Part shown: positions 25,501 to 35,021 of the stretch, piece by piece
Numbering within the stretch: the stretch's first letter is position 1
Layout of the letters: each line of letters starts with the position of its first letter
Assembly: GCA_900113385.1 (NCBI GenBank)
Contig: FOPE01000021.1
Span: 1-51,041 of the forward strand
Length of the DNA stretch: 51,041 nucleotides
Origin: Lachnospiraceae bacterium C7
GTDB lineage: Bacteria; Bacillota; Clostridia; Lachnospirales; Lachnospiraceae
Direction of reading: 5' to 3'
Position numbers and translations under genes: made by a program
The notes under the pieces: generated by a model
The model's database searches: none
Told to the model about the DNA's origin: nothing
Seen by the model: only the letters and a program-made list of their open reading frames with translations

Positions 25501-27110
25501 CACCAGGCGTAGCGCTTATTTCACCACCACCTCATCACGATATTTACTCGATTGAGGATTTAGAGCAGTTAATTTATGATTTAAAAAATGCAAATGAAGA
25601 TGCTAGGATTTCTGTAAAACTTGTTTCAGAAGCAGGTGTAGGAACAGTAGCTGCAGGTGTTGCTAAAGCAGGTGCGCAGGTAGTTCTTATTTCAGGATAT
25701 GATGGTGGTACAGGAGCTGCTCCAAGTAGTTCAATTCACAATGCAGGTTTACCATGGGAGCTTGGTTTAGCAGAAGCTCACCAAACACTTATTATGAATG
25801 GCCTTCGTAATAAAGTTAGAATCGAAACAGATGGTAAATTAATGAGTGGTAGAGATGTTATTGTAGCTGCATGTTTAGGTGCTGAAGAGTATGGATTTGC
25901 AACAGCTCCACTTGTTACATTAGGTTGTGTAATGATGAGAGTATGCAACTTAGATACATGTCCAGCTGGAATTGCAACTCAGAATCCAGAGTTAAGAAAA
26001 CGTTTTTCAGGTAAAGCAGAATATGTAGAAAACTTCATGCGCTTTATTGCAGAAGAAATGCGTGAATACATGGCAAAATTAGGATGTCGCACAGTGGATG
26101 AACTTGTTGGTAGAAGTGATTTGCTAAAAGTTCGTGAAGACTTAAATGATGCTGAAAAACATATTGATTTACGTAGAATTTTAGATAACCCATATGCTTC
26201 AAAGCAAGGAAATGTAATTTATGATCCAAAACATATTTATGATTTTGAATTAGAAAAAACTAAAGATAAGACAGTTATTTTAAATCAGCTAGAACTTGCC
26301 CTTAAAAATAAACAAAAACGTGAAATAGAGATTGATGTAACAAATACTGATCGTTCACTTGGTACAATTTTTGGCTCTAAAATCACAAAAATGTATGATG
26401 ATACTCTCGAGGAGGATTCATATGTTATTAAATGTAAAGGTGCAGGCGGACAAAGTTTTGGTGCATTTATTCCAAAGGGATTGACACTTGAATTAACAGG
26501 TGACTCTAACGATTACTTCGGAAAAGGCTTATCAGGTGGTAAATTAGTTGTTTATCCACCAAGAGGAAGCAAATTTAAAGCAGAAGAAAACATTATTATT
26601 GGTAATGTTGCTTTATATGGTGCAACAAGTGGTAAAGCCTTTATCAGTGGTGTAGCTGGAGAACGCTTCTGTGTAAGAAACTCTGGTGCAACAGCTGTAG
26701 TAGAAGGCGTTGGTGATCACGGATGTGAATATATGACAGGCGGTCGTGTAGTTATTTTAGGTAAGACTGGAAAGAACTTTGCAGCAGGTATGTCTGGTGG
26801 TATCGTTTATGTATTAGATGAAAACAATGATTTATACATGCGTACAAACAAGACAATGGTATTTACTGAAAAAGTTACAAATAAATATGATGTTTTAGAA
26901 TTAAAACAGATGATTGAAGAGCATGTAACTTTAACTAACTCTGAAAAAGGTAAAGAGATTTTAGATAAATTTAGAGAGTATTTACCAAAATTCAAGAAAA
27001 TCGTACCTTATGATTATCACAAAATGCAGATGGCAATTGTTAAGATGGAGGAAAAAGGTTTGAATCCACAGCAAGCACAGATCGAAGCATTTTATTCAAG
27101 TATCAAATAG
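22560..27110 (+). CDS. gltB: Glutamate synthase large subunit
   Basis: The 1516-residue subunit makes glutamate from glutamine and 2-oxoglutarate. The ATG at 22560 follows GAGAGAGG; an upstream ATG at 22536 lacks a ribosome site. A 24-residue propeptide precedes the Ntn amidotransferase nucleophile C25 in EHDNCGIG, which must be exposed by cleavage. The middle and FMN-binding synthase regions follow (GEGGEDKDR, GAKPGEGGHLPG, SGYDGGTGAAP), then the 3Fe-4S cysteines in GCVMMRVCNLDTCPAG and the C-terminal beta-helix with repeated glycines. Length is normal. The small subunit gene follows after 21 nt, and together they form the NADPH-type enzyme central to ammonia assimilation. Confidence 0.96.
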   Translation: MNERLNESNRIAEGLYDPSFEHDNCGIGAVVNIKGIPSHGTVTNALKIVENLKHRAGKDADGKTGDGVGILLQISHKFFSKVAKEVGIELGKPREYGVGMFFFPENEFQRIQAKKMFEVIVEKEGMKFLGWREVPIDSTKIGKKAYDCMPHIMQAFIQKPKDVKAGIDFDRKLYVARRVFEQSNENTYVVSLSSRTIVYKGMFLVEQLREFFVDLQDVDFESAIALVHSRFSTNTNPSWERAHPNRFIVHNGEINTIKGNADKMSAREETMETEHLKGEFQKVLPVVNTEGSDSAMLDNTLEFLVMSGMELPLAVMIMIPEPWDNNKMMSQKKKDFYQYYATMMEPWDGPASILFSDGDIMGAVLDRNGLRPSRYYVTDDDYLILSSEVGVLPVDSNKVVAKDRLRPGKILLVDTVEGRIITDDEIKEKYASSQPFGEWLDRNLVNLKDIKIPNERVKSYKKEERQRMQKAFGYTYESLKDAILPMARDGAEGTAAMGTDTPLAAISGNREPLFNYFKQLFAQVTNPPIDSIREKVVTSTTVYVGAAGNILEQKAENCKFLKIDNPILTNTDLMKIRSMKIDGFKVETIPIIYYKNTSLEKAVERLFVETDRAFKDGANIIILSDRGVDENHVAIPSLLAVSALQQYLVNTKKRTSLSIILESGEPREVHHFATLLGYGATAINPYLAQDTVKQLIDDGMLDKDYYAAVNDYNNVIVSGIVKIAAKMGISTLQSYMGSKIFEAIGIDKSVIDKYFTGTVSRVGGIKIEDIENDVDALHSEAYDPLGLETDLTLDSKGRHKMRSGADSHLYNPQTIHLLQMSTRKGDYELFKQYTHLVDEEEKDTNLRGLMDFVYPKKGIPLKEVESVDSIVTRFKTGAMSYGSISKEAHETLAIAMNNLKGKSNTGEGGEDKDRLVIGKDGKNRCSAIKQVASGRFGVTSRYLTSAKEIQIKMAQGAKPGEGGHLPGKKVYPWIAKTRLSTPGVALISPPPHHDIYSIEDLEQLIYDLKNANEDARISVKLVSEAGVGTVAAGVAKAGAQVVLISGYDGGTGAAPSSSIHNAGLPWELGLAEAHQTLIMNGLRNKVRIETDGKLMSGRDVIVAACLGAEEYGFATAPLVTLGCVMMRVCNLDTCPAGIATQNPELRKRFSGKAEYVENFMRFIAEEMREYMAKLGCRTVDELVGRSDLLKVREDLNDAEKHIDLRRILDNPYASKQGNVIYDPKHIYDFELEKTKDKTVILNQLELALKNKQKREIEIDVTNTDRSLGTIFGSKITKMYDDTLEEDSYVIKCKGAGGQSFGAFIPKGLTLELTGDSNDYFGKGLSGGKLVVYPPRGSKFKAEENIIIGNVALYGATSGKAFISGVAGERFCVRNSGATAVVEGVGDHGCEYMTGGRVVILGKTGKNFAAGMSGGIVYVLDENNDLYMRTNKTMVFTEKVTNKYDVLELKQMIEEHVTLTNSEKGKEILDKFREYLPKFKKIVPYDYHKMQMAIVKMEEKGLNPQQAQIEAFYSSIK

Positions 27111-27131
27111 TGATGAGGAGGCAAAAAGAAA

Positions 27132-28619
27132 ATGGGTAAGCCAACAGGATTTCTAGACTATGAAAGAGAAAGTGCTAAGGAAGTGGAACCACTAGAAAGA
27201 ATAAAAAATTATGATGAATTTCACATTTTCCTTTCACAAGAAGAACAACAAAAACAAGGAGCACGCTGCATGGCATGTGGCGTCCCTTTTTGCCAAGCAG
27301 GAATGACTATTTCAGGAATGACATCAGGTTGTCCATTACACAACTTAGTTCCTGAATTCAACGATTTAGTGTATTCTGGTAACTGGCGTCAGGCATATAA
27401 TAGATTAAGAAAAACAAATAACTTCCCAGAGTTTACATCAAGAGTATGTCCAGCTCTATGCGAAAAAGCTTGTACATGTGGACATTGGGGAGAACCAGTA
27501 ACAGTTAGAGATAATGAACATGGTATTATTGAAAATGCATATGAAAAAGGATATGCAGTAGCAAAACCACCAAGAGTTCGTACAGGAAAGAAAGTAGCAA
27601 TTATTGGTTCAGGTCCTTCAGGTCTTGCTGCAGCAGATCAACTTAACCAAAGAGGTCATAGTGTAACAGTATTTGAGCGTGATGACAGAATTGGCGGACT
27701 TTTAATGTATGGAATTCCAAACATGAAGCTAGACAAAAAGGTAATTGATAGAAAAGTTAATATAATGAAAGAAGAAGGAATTACCTTTAAAACAGGAGTA
27801 AATGTTGGAGTAGATGTAAAACCTAAGGATTTATTCAAGGAATATGATAGAGTAATTATGTGTTGTGGTTCTAAAAAACCAAGAGATATTAATGCAAAAG
27901 GTAGAGACGCAAAAGGAATTTACTACGCAGTTGATTATCTTTCAAAAAACACAAAAAGCCTTTTGGATTCGGGTTTAAAAGATGGAAATTACATTTCTGC
28001 TAAAGGCAAAAATGTAGTTATTATCGGTGGAGGAGATACTGGTAATGATTGTGTTGGTACTGCTATTAGGCAGGGAGCTAAAAGCGTGACTCAGCTTGAA
28101 ATGATGCCAGCACCTCCAGTAGAAAGAGCAGAAGATAATCCATGGCCAGAATGGCCAAAAGTTCTTAAAACAGACTATGGCCAAGAAGAAGCAATTGCAA
28201 TGTTTGGACATGATCCTCGTGTTTACGAGACAACAGTACAAGAATTCCACAAGGATAAAAACGGAAATGTTAATGAAATTACAACAATTAAATTACGTAA
28301 AGAAGTTAATCCTGAAACTGGAAGAGTTCAAATGGTAATTGTAGATGGTAGCGAGAAAAAAATAAAAGCTGATTTGGTTTTAATAGCAGCTGGATTTATA
28401 GGAACAGAAGATTATGTTGTTAAATCATTTAAAGTAAAAACAACTAATCGTGGAAACGTAGAAACTCAAGATGGCTCATATGCTACAAGTATTCCAAATC
28501 TTTATGTCGCTGGAGATAACAGAAGAGGTCAATCCCTTGTTGTTTGGGCAATTAGAGAAGGAAGAGAAGTTGCCAAAGAAGTTGATACAAGCTTAATGGG
28601 ATATTCATATTTACAGTAA
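27132..28619 (+). CDS. gltD: Glutamate synthase small subunit
   Basis: The 495-residue flavoprotein passes electrons from NAD(P)H to the large subunit. The N-terminal 4Fe-4S region has cysteine clusters in RCMACGVPFCQAG, SGCPLHN and VCPALCEKACTCG. The FAD-binding motif is IIGSGPSGLAAADQL, the NADPH-binding motif is VIIGGGDTGNDC, and a second FAD motif, PNLYVAGDNRRGQSLVVWAI, lies near the C terminus. GAGG precedes the ATG. It pairs with gltB immediately upstream. Confidence 0.96.
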   Translation: MGKPTGFLDYERESAKEVEPLERIKNYDEFHIFLSQEEQQKQGARCMACGVPFCQAGMTISGMTSGCPLHNLVPEFNDLVYSGNWRQAYNRLRKTNNFPEFTSRVCPALCEKACTCGHWGEPVTVRDNEHGIIENAYEKGYAVAKPPRVRTGKKVAIIGSGPSGLAAADQLNQRGHSVTVFERDDRIGGLLMYGIPNMKLDKKVIDRKVNIMKEEGITFKTGVNVGVDVKPKDLFKEYDRVIMCCGSKKPRDINAKGRDAKGIYYAVDYLSKNTKSLLDSGLKDGNYISAKGKNVVIIGGGDTGNDCVGTAIRQGAKSVTQLEMMPAPPVERAEDNPWPEWPKVLKTDYGQEEAIAMFGHDPRVYETTVQEFHKDKNGNVNEITTIKLRKEVNPETGRVQMVIVDGSEKKIKADLVLIAAGFIGTEDYVVKSFKVKTTNRGNVETQDGSYATSIPNLYVAGDNRRGQSLVVWAIREGREVAKEVDTSLMGYSYLQ

Positions 28620-28677
28620 AAAATTGTATAAATTTTTAGTTCAAATTATAAAATTTCCATTTTTTTGCTCTTTGTGG

Positions 28678-28683
28678 TATACT
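28678..28683 (+). promoter_or_regulatory. Possible -10 box upstream of the MYG1-like gene
   Basis: TATACT, preceded by TGTGG, lies about 35 nt before the start codon. The matching -35 position (TTCCAT, 28655-28660) is poor, so this is a weak call. Confidence 0.35.
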
Positions 28684-28718
28684 TAGCAAATGAGTAAAAA
28701 ATAAGGAGTATATTTTAT

Positions 28719-29564
28719 ATGTTTGAAAATAAAGAAGAGATTTATACAATAAAAGATGGATATACACATGCAGGAAAGTTTCATTCAGATGATGTATTTG
28801 CTACAGCATTTTTGAAGATTTTGAATCCTGATATAGAAATACATAGAACCTTTAGTGCCCCTGAAGAAACCACAGGTGTAGTATATGATATTGGTTTAGG
28901 CCAATTTGATCACCATCAAAAGGACAGAAGAGTTCGTGAAAATGGTGTTCCATATGCTGCCTTTGGTTTGTTATGGGAGGCATTAGGCACATTAGTGATG
29001 AGTGAAGAAGCTGCGATTAAGTTTGATGAAGATTTTATCCAAGGATTAGATTTGTCAGATAATACAGGTTGTGAACATGAAATCGCTTTTGCTATTGCGG
29101 ATTTTAATCCTGCTTGGAATGAAGAAAAGGATCAAGATGAAGCATTTTTTGAAGCTGTTGAATTTGCAAAAGGAATGCTAGAAAGACGATTTAAAAAGAT
29201 TGCTGCAGGAGAAGAAGCATACAGTATTGTAAAAGAAGAATTAGCAAGCCAAGATGAAGGAATTGAAGTGTTTGAATTACAGCATGATGTTCCTTGGAAA
29301 GGCGCTGTAAAAGATACAAATATTAAGTATGTTATTTACAAGTCAAATAGAGGCGGTTACAACGTACAGTGCGTTCCTTCAGATGAAGACAAAGATGTGT
29401 TAAAGAAGGCTTTACCAGAAGAGTGGAGAGGAAAAACACAGCAAGAATTAGAAGAAATAACTAAAGTTGAAGGCTTTAGATTTTGTCACAATTCAGGATT
29501 TTTATGTGCAACAGAGACCTTAGAAGGTGCAAGAAAAGTGGCAGATTTAGCGCTAAATTACTAA
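28719..29564 (+). CDS. MYG1-family (DHH-like) phosphoesterase/exonuclease
   Basis: The 281-residue protein has the MYG1 family signatures HAGKFHSDDVFATAFL near the N terminus and YDIGLGQFDHHQKD at about 65-78, which supply the histidines and aspartates of a DHH-like metal site. The C-terminal part includes GFRFCHNSGFLCATET. Eukaryotic MYG1 is a 3'-5' RNA exonuclease; bacterial members are little studied, and a nuclease role is inferred from the family. AAGGAG precedes the start. The next gene begins 17 nt after the stop, so the two probably share a transcript. Confidence 0.85.
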   Translation: MFENKEEIYTIKDGYTHAGKFHSDDVFATAFLKILNPDIEIHRTFSAPEETTGVVYDIGLGQFDHHQKDRRVRENGVPYAAFGLLWEALGTLVMSEEAAIKFDEDFIQGLDLSDNTGCEHEIAFAIADFNPAWNEEKDQDEAFFEAVEFAKGMLERRFKKIAAGEEAYSIVKEELASQDEGIEVFELQHDVPWKGAVKDTNIKYVIYKSNRGGYNVQCVPSDEDKDVLKKALPEEWRGKTQQELEEITKVEGFRFCHNSGFLCATETLEGARKVADLALNY

Positions 29565-29581
29565 AGTGGAGGAACTAAAAC

Positions 29582-30991
29582 ATGAAAGTAAAAAAGAAAT
29601 TATTTGTGATTATTTTTTGCTTTGCTATGCTTGTAGTGACAACATCAGTTTTTGCAGTTATTATCAATGATAATCATAGTGGTGAAGCAACAGTCAAGCT
29701 TGCAGATAGTGAGAATATATTAAAAGGAGAAGGCGTCTCCATCACTAATAATATAATTACCATTAATAGGGCTGGTACATATGAATTCGATGGTAATTTG
29801 TCAGATGGTCAATTAGTTGTTGACGTAAAAAGTGGTAATGTAGTTATAAAATTAAATAATGCTAATATTACATCAAAAAATGGATCAGCTTTATTGGTTA
29901 AGAATGCACATAAGGTGTCAGTGCATGTTGAAAAAAATACGACTAATACTCTTACATCAGGATGCAAGAATGATGGAATTAATTCAAAAGCCAAAAAAGT
30001 AAATACAATATCAAGTACTCAACCTATTTCTTTTTCAGGAACAGGTGATTTATTTGTTAATGGTTATAAAGGCGATGGAATTAGTTGTACTAATGGTTTG
30101 TTTTTTACAAAGTCTAATGTTGATATTACTTCCAATTATCGAGGAATATATACAGCAGACAATATAGATATGAGGGAAGGAAGCTATCATTTTAATACAA
30201 AAGAAGAATGCTTATATGTTAAAGGCTATGTAACAAGTAATGAAGCAACTATTAAAATGAATTCAAAGAAGACAGGAGTAGTTGTGGATGGAAGCGTTTC
30301 TTTTGCAAAATGTAAAATGACAGTAGAGGCATTGCAAAAGGGCATTAAAACAAATGCAGGTATTATTTTAACAGAGAATAATATTAAGATGACTTCAAAT
30401 GACAGTGCATTAGAAGCAAAAGATACCATAAAAGACTCAGACAATAATTTAGTTGTTTCAAATTCGTTAAATGGATTTGTTGCAGGAAATATTATAAGTT
30501 CAGATAAATCATTAGGCATAACAGCTCAAAATAGTGCTTTTATTGCAAAAGATTCATCTAAAGATATATCCATTCAAAGTGGTAAAATGACGTTTAACGT
30601 TGGAGAGGCAGTGTTTAAAACACCTGGAAATGTTTTGATTGAAAATGGTGATATGTGCATAACTAATCAAGGCGATTTGAAAAAGATCCTTGAAAGTGAA
30701 ACAGGCAAATTAATTATGGAAACAGGTAAGTTTTTTGCTGCAACTAAAGGCGATGTTGAAGGTGTCTTTAGTGATGAAACAAAAGTTGATTATGCAGTTG
30801 TTACGCTTCCTGAAGTTGTTCCAGTTGGAACTGAAATAAGCATATGTGATGTTAATAATAATGAATTATATAAATATACAGCTAATTCAGACACAAGTAG
30901 CTTAGTATATGCTGCGGATGACCTTCCTGATAAGGTAATTATTAAATATAATGATAAGGCTATAGAACAGCCCGTTACTGTACAGCAGTAA
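29582..30991 (+). CDS. Secreted Cthe_2159-like carbohydrate-binding beta-helix protein
   Basis: The 469-residue protein starts with a signal peptide or anchor (about 6-28) and then shows short beta-helix-like repeats. GTYEFDGNLSDGQLVVDV and VVIKLNNANITSKNGSALLV are characteristic of the Cthe_2159 (DUF4353) family. The founding member binds acidic sugars such as polygalacturonate and folds as a right-handed beta-helix. Here the helix would cover about 35-400, followed by a small C-terminal domain (ISICDVNNNELYKYTAN). No lipobox cysteine or sortase motif is visible. It is probably a surface or secreted polysaccharide-binding protein; the ligand is not known. Confidence 0.8.
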   Translation: MKVKKKLFVIIFCFAMLVVTTSVFAVIINDNHSGEATVKLADSENILKGEGVSITNNIITINRAGTYEFDGNLSDGQLVVDVKSGNVVIKLNNANITSKNGSALLVKNAHKVSVHVEKNTTNTLTSGCKNDGINSKAKKVNTISSTQPISFSGTGDLFVNGYKGDGISCTNGLFFTKSNVDITSNYRGIYTADNIDMREGSYHFNTKEECLYVKGYVTSNEATIKMNSKKTGVVVDGSVSFAKCKMTVEALQKGIKTNAGIILTENNIKMTSNDSALEAKDTIKDSDNNLVVSNSLNGFVAGNIISSDKSLGITAQNSAFIAKDSSKDISIQSGKMTFNVGEAVFKTPGNVLIENGDMCITNQGDLKKILESETGKLIMETGKFFAATKGDVEGVFSDETKVDYAVVTLPEVVPVGTEISICDVNNNELYKYTANSDTSSLVYAADDLPDKVIIKYNDKAIEQPVTVQQ

Positions 30992-31004
30992 TGGGTTGTT
31001 TTCT
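30966..31004 (+). terminator. Rho-independent terminator overlapping the gene end
   Basis: A stem of about 15 bp with two G-U pairs, AACAGCCCGTTACTG (30966-30980) and CAGTAATGGGTTGTT (30986-31000), with a short T tail. The left arm lies inside the last codons of the preceding gene. Confidence 0.8.
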
Positions 31005-31006
31005 GC

Positions 31007-31035
31007 TTGCAAAAAAGTAATAAATTTATTATAAT
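31007..31035 (+). promoter_or_regulatory. Sigma-A-type promoter upstream of the ArsR-type gene
   Basis: TTGCAA (31007-31012) and TATAAT (31030-31035) are spaced by 17 nt. The start codon is about 118 nt downstream, which leaves a leader with a weak hairpin (ATGCGCG at 31086 with CGTGCAT at 31106). Confidence 0.7.
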
Positions 31036-31153
31036 TTTATATCTGAGACAAAGAATAGACACAGAAAGTTGCTAGAATAATTTTCATGCGCGCAAAACAT
31101 ATAAATCGTGCATTAGGACTTTTCTGGAATTTAACGAGAAAAGAGGTAAAACT

Positions 31154-31525
31154 ATGGCACAATATAGAGATGAAGACTTTAGATGTGAAGTACAGGAGAT
31201 ACATAGAGATTTGCTAGACAAGGTTAATAGCACTATGCCAGAAGAAAATACATTATATGATTTGGCTGAACTCTTTAAGATTTTTGGTGACTCAACTCGA
31301 ATTAGAATATTATTTGTTTTATTTGAGGCAGAGGTATGTGTGTGTGATTTAGCAGAGGCTCTTAATATGACACAATCAGCTATTTCACATCAGCTTAGAA
31401 TATTAAAACAAAGCAAACTTGTTAAAAGCAGAAGAGACGGTAAATCGATTTTTTATTCCCTTGCAGACGATCATGTATATTCAATAATTGGTCAAGGGTT
31501 AGATCATGTTTTAGAAGGAAAATAA
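31154..31525 (+). CDS. ArsR/SmtB-family metalloregulator
   Basis: The 123-residue winged-helix protein has the recognition region NMTQSAISHQLRILKQ and wing RRDGKSIFYSL. Two known kinds of metal site are visible. The alpha-5 site D105-x-H107...H118-x2-E121 matches the zinc/cobalt site of SmtB and CzrA exactly in spacing. The alpha-3 site C62-V-C64-D resembles CadC and ArsR, with C11 near the N terminus as a possible extra ligand. It should release DNA when bound to metal. No metal exporter is nearby; the gene ahead of it is unrelated and the one after it is a Cof-type phosphatase 23 nt downstream. The target is therefore elsewhere or includes the phosphatase. Confidence 0.88.
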   Translation: MAQYRDEDFRCEVQEIHRDLLDKVNSTMPEENTLYDLAELFKIFGDSTRIRILFVLFEAEVCVCDLAEALNMTQSAISHQLRILKQSKLVKSRRDGKSIFYSLADDHVYSIIGQGLDHVLEGK

Positions 31526-31548
31526 TTTAGTTTTGAAAGGATTTTTTT

Positions 31549-32343
31549 ATGAACGACACTAAGATAATTTTTTTTGATATAGACGGTACAATTTGGGATA
31601 GTGAACATAAAATACCACAGAGTACAGTTGATACAATTAAACAGTTGAAAGCTAATGGCCATAAGACAGTGATTTGTAGTGGACGTGCAAAAGGCAATAT
31701 TGTTGACTCTAATCTACTAGATCTTGGATTTGATGGAATTATAGCAGCATGTGGAAATCATATTGAGATGAATGGTAGAATTTTATATCAGAATATTTTG
31801 TCAAAGGATCTAGTAAAAAAATCCCTTGCTGTTATGAAAAAGGAACATATCCCAGTTGTTTTAGAGGGACCTATTTTTCATTGGTTAGATATTGAAAAAT
31901 TTGAAAATAGAGATCCTTATGCCATTAGAATTAAAACATTGCTAGGAGATCGTGCAATGCCAATCCAAGGTCACGAAGGAGAATACATTATTAATAAATT
32001 CTCAGGTGATATTACAGACCAAACTGATTTAAAGGTTGTTGAGAATGAATTAGGTAAAGATTTTGATTTCTTAATTCATGAGGGAAATGTTATTGAATTT
32101 ATTCCTAAAGGTACATCAAAGGCTACTGGAATTAAAAAAATGTGTGATATTTTAGATATTCCAAGAAGCAACACATATGCTATTGGTGATAGCGTTAATG
32201 ATGTAGAAATGCTTAAGTATGCAGCAAATGGAATTGCAATGGGAAATTGTACTGAAGTTGCTAGAGAAGCAGCAGATTATGTAACAACTGATTTATGGGA
32301 TGACGGAGTATATAATGCAATGAAGCATTTTGAGTTAGTATAA
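31549..32343 (+). CDS. Cof-type HAD-IIB sugar phosphatase
   Basis: The 264-residue protein has the HAD motifs FFDIDGTIWD, ICSGR, the lysine in GTSKATGIKK and AIGDSVNDVEML, with a type IIB cap between them. Such enzymes dephosphorylate sugar phosphates or pyridoxal phosphate with broad specificity. It follows the ArsR-type gene by 23 nt with AAAGGA before its ATG. Its last codons form the first copy of a 28-bp tandem repeat that continues after the stop. Confidence 0.9.
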   Translation: MNDTKIIFFDIDGTIWDSEHKIPQSTVDTIKQLKANGHKTVICSGRAKGNIVDSNLLDLGFDGIIAACGNHIEMNGRILYQNILSKDLVKKSLAVMKKEHIPVVLEGPIFHWLDIEKFENRDPYAIRIKTLLGDRAMPIQGHEGEYIINKFSGDITDQTDLKVVENELGKDFDFLIHEGNVIEFIPKGTSKATGIKKMCDILDIPRSNTYAIGDSVNDVEMLKYAANGIAMGNCTEVAREAADYVTTDLWDDGVYNAMKHFELV

Positions 32344-32393
32344 TGCGATGAAGTGCTTTGAATAGTATAATGTAATGAAGTATTTTGAAATAA
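32311..32393 (+). repeat. Three tandem copies of a 27-28 bp unit spanning a gene end
   Basis: Copies at 32311-32338, 32339-32365 and 32366-32393 share the pattern TATAATGCRATGAAGY followed by RYTTTGARTAG. The first copy is the 3' end of the phosphatase gene, whose stop codon lies at the start of copy 2. The copies differ at a few positions, so the duplication is not recent. Confidence 0.85.
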
Positions 32394-32432
32394 TATAATT
32401 AAAATAATATTTTTGTATTAGATTTTTAACTT

Positions 32433-32478
32433 AAATCTTCTGTGACGACTTTTAGCCGTGCAGAAGATTTTTTTTTCT
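32433..32478 (+). terminator. Rho-independent terminator after the phosphatase gene
   Basis: AAATCTTCTG (32433-32442) pairs with CAGAAGATTT (32461-32470), with an inner ACG/CGT pairing, followed by a long T run. Confidence 0.9.
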
Positions 32479-32565
32479 TAGAATTTTTTTCTTAGAATTT
32501 TTTTCGCATAGATTTTTTAAACCTAGAATTTTTTCGCTTAGAAATATTTTTGCTTAGAAATATGT
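32477..32565 (+). repeat. Six degenerate 14-16 bp tandem units, CTTAGAATTTTTTTCG type
   Basis: Units begin near 32477, 32491, 32507, 32523, 32537 and 32553. Each carries a CTTAGAA-like head and a T-rich tail. The array begins in the T tract of the terminator, which suggests it grew from it by slippage. The rest of the gap up to the groES promoter is A-rich and empty. Confidence 0.75.
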
Positions 32566-32677
32566 AATTAGTGTATAAAAAATAGATACTAAAAGCAAAA
32601 CACATGAAAAAAGGAGAAAAAAGGAGTAAAATCCCAAAAAATTAAAAAAATACAGTGAATTACGCAAAAATACAAAG

Positions 32678-32706
32678 TTGCAATTTGCACAATAACAATC
32701 TATTAT
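32678..32706 (+). promoter_or_regulatory. groES-groEL promoter
   Basis: TTGCAA (32678-32683) and TATTAT (32701-32706) with 17-nt spacing place the transcription start near 32713, immediately before the CIRCE element. Confidence 0.75.
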
Positions 32707-32717
32707 AAAAACATAAA

Positions 32718-32744
32718 TTAGCACTCGAGTTAAATGAGTGCTAA
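32718..32744. promoter_or_regulatory. CIRCE operator (HrcA binding site)
   Basis: TTAGCACTC, 9 nt, GAGTGCTAA is a perfect match to the CIRCE consensus. HrcA bound here represses the chaperonin operon, and heat or unfolded protein relieves it. The element would lie at the very 5' end of the mRNA. Confidence 0.97.
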
Positions 32745-32797
32745 TAATCAAAGACTATTATATAATTATTATATTGATTTAAGAGGAGGCTTTTTTT

Positions 32798-33085
32798 ATG
32801 AAGTTAGTACCATTAACAGACAGAGTTGTATTAAAACAGGTAGAAGCAGCAGAAACAACTAAATCTGGCATTATTTTAACAAGTGCTGCACAGGAAAAAC
32901 CACAAGAAGCAGAAGTTATTGCAGTTGGACCTGGCGGATTAGTAGATGGAAAAGAAGTTAAAATGCAGGTAAAAGAAGGTCAGAAAGTTATTTATTCTAA
33001 ATATGCAGGTACTCAGATTAAACTTGATGGTGTTGAATATATTGTTGTAAGACAAAATGATATTTTAGCAATCGTAGAGGATTAA
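32798..33085 (+). CDS. groES: Co-chaperonin GroES
   Basis: The 95-residue protein is the heptameric lid of the chaperonin. The N terminus (LVPLTDRVVLKQ), the mobile loop region (about 18-33, ETTKSGIILTSAAQEKPQ) and the C-terminal EYIVVRQNDILAIVED are typical. AGAGGAGG precedes the ATG. It is the first gene after the CIRCE element, with groEL 75 nt downstream. Confidence 0.97.
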   Translation: MKLVPLTDRVVLKQVEAAETTKSGIILTSAAQEKPQEAEVIAVGPGGLVDGKEVKMQVKEGQKVIYSKYAGTQIKLDGVEYIVVRQNDILAIVED

Positions 33086-33154
33086 TTTTTGTATAGTACT
33101 AATTTTTACAGAATAAACATAGACATGAATATAACATTTTAAGGAAAGAGGTAA

Positions 33155-34783
<1,629 letters not shown>

Positions 34784-34925
34784 TAAAAGGTGTTTGATGG
34801 TTTATAAAATATTGTAAAATTTTAAAAATACAACAAAATATCAAAACATCGAAAATATCATAAAGATATTACAAAGAATTATCATAAAAAATATTATAAA
34901 AAGTATCAAAAAAACATAGCTAAAA

Positions 34926-34963
34926 GCCCCACTTATTGGAAAATATAGGTGGGGTGTTTTTTT
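34926..34963 (+). terminator. Rho-independent terminator after groEL
   Basis: CCCCACTTAT (34927-34936) pairs with ATAGGTGGGG (34945-34954), with one G-U pair, and a T tract follows. Confidence 0.9.
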
Positions 34964-34985
34964 GCAAAATTAATTATTAAATATA

Positions 34986-35015
34986 TTGCCAAAATTATAT
35001 GTTGTATGGTATAAT
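34986..35015 (+). promoter_or_regulatory. rpsB operon promoter
   Basis: TTGCCA (34986-34991) and a perfect TATAAT (35010-35015), spaced 18 nt, with TGG just before the -10. The start site near 35022 gives rpsB a leader of about 155 nt. Confidence 0.75.
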
Positions 35016-35021
35016 TTTGTA

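Noticed and set aside
32477-32565. CRISPR-like array
   Set aside because: Units of 14-16 bp are contiguous with no spacers of constant size, and no cas genes are present.
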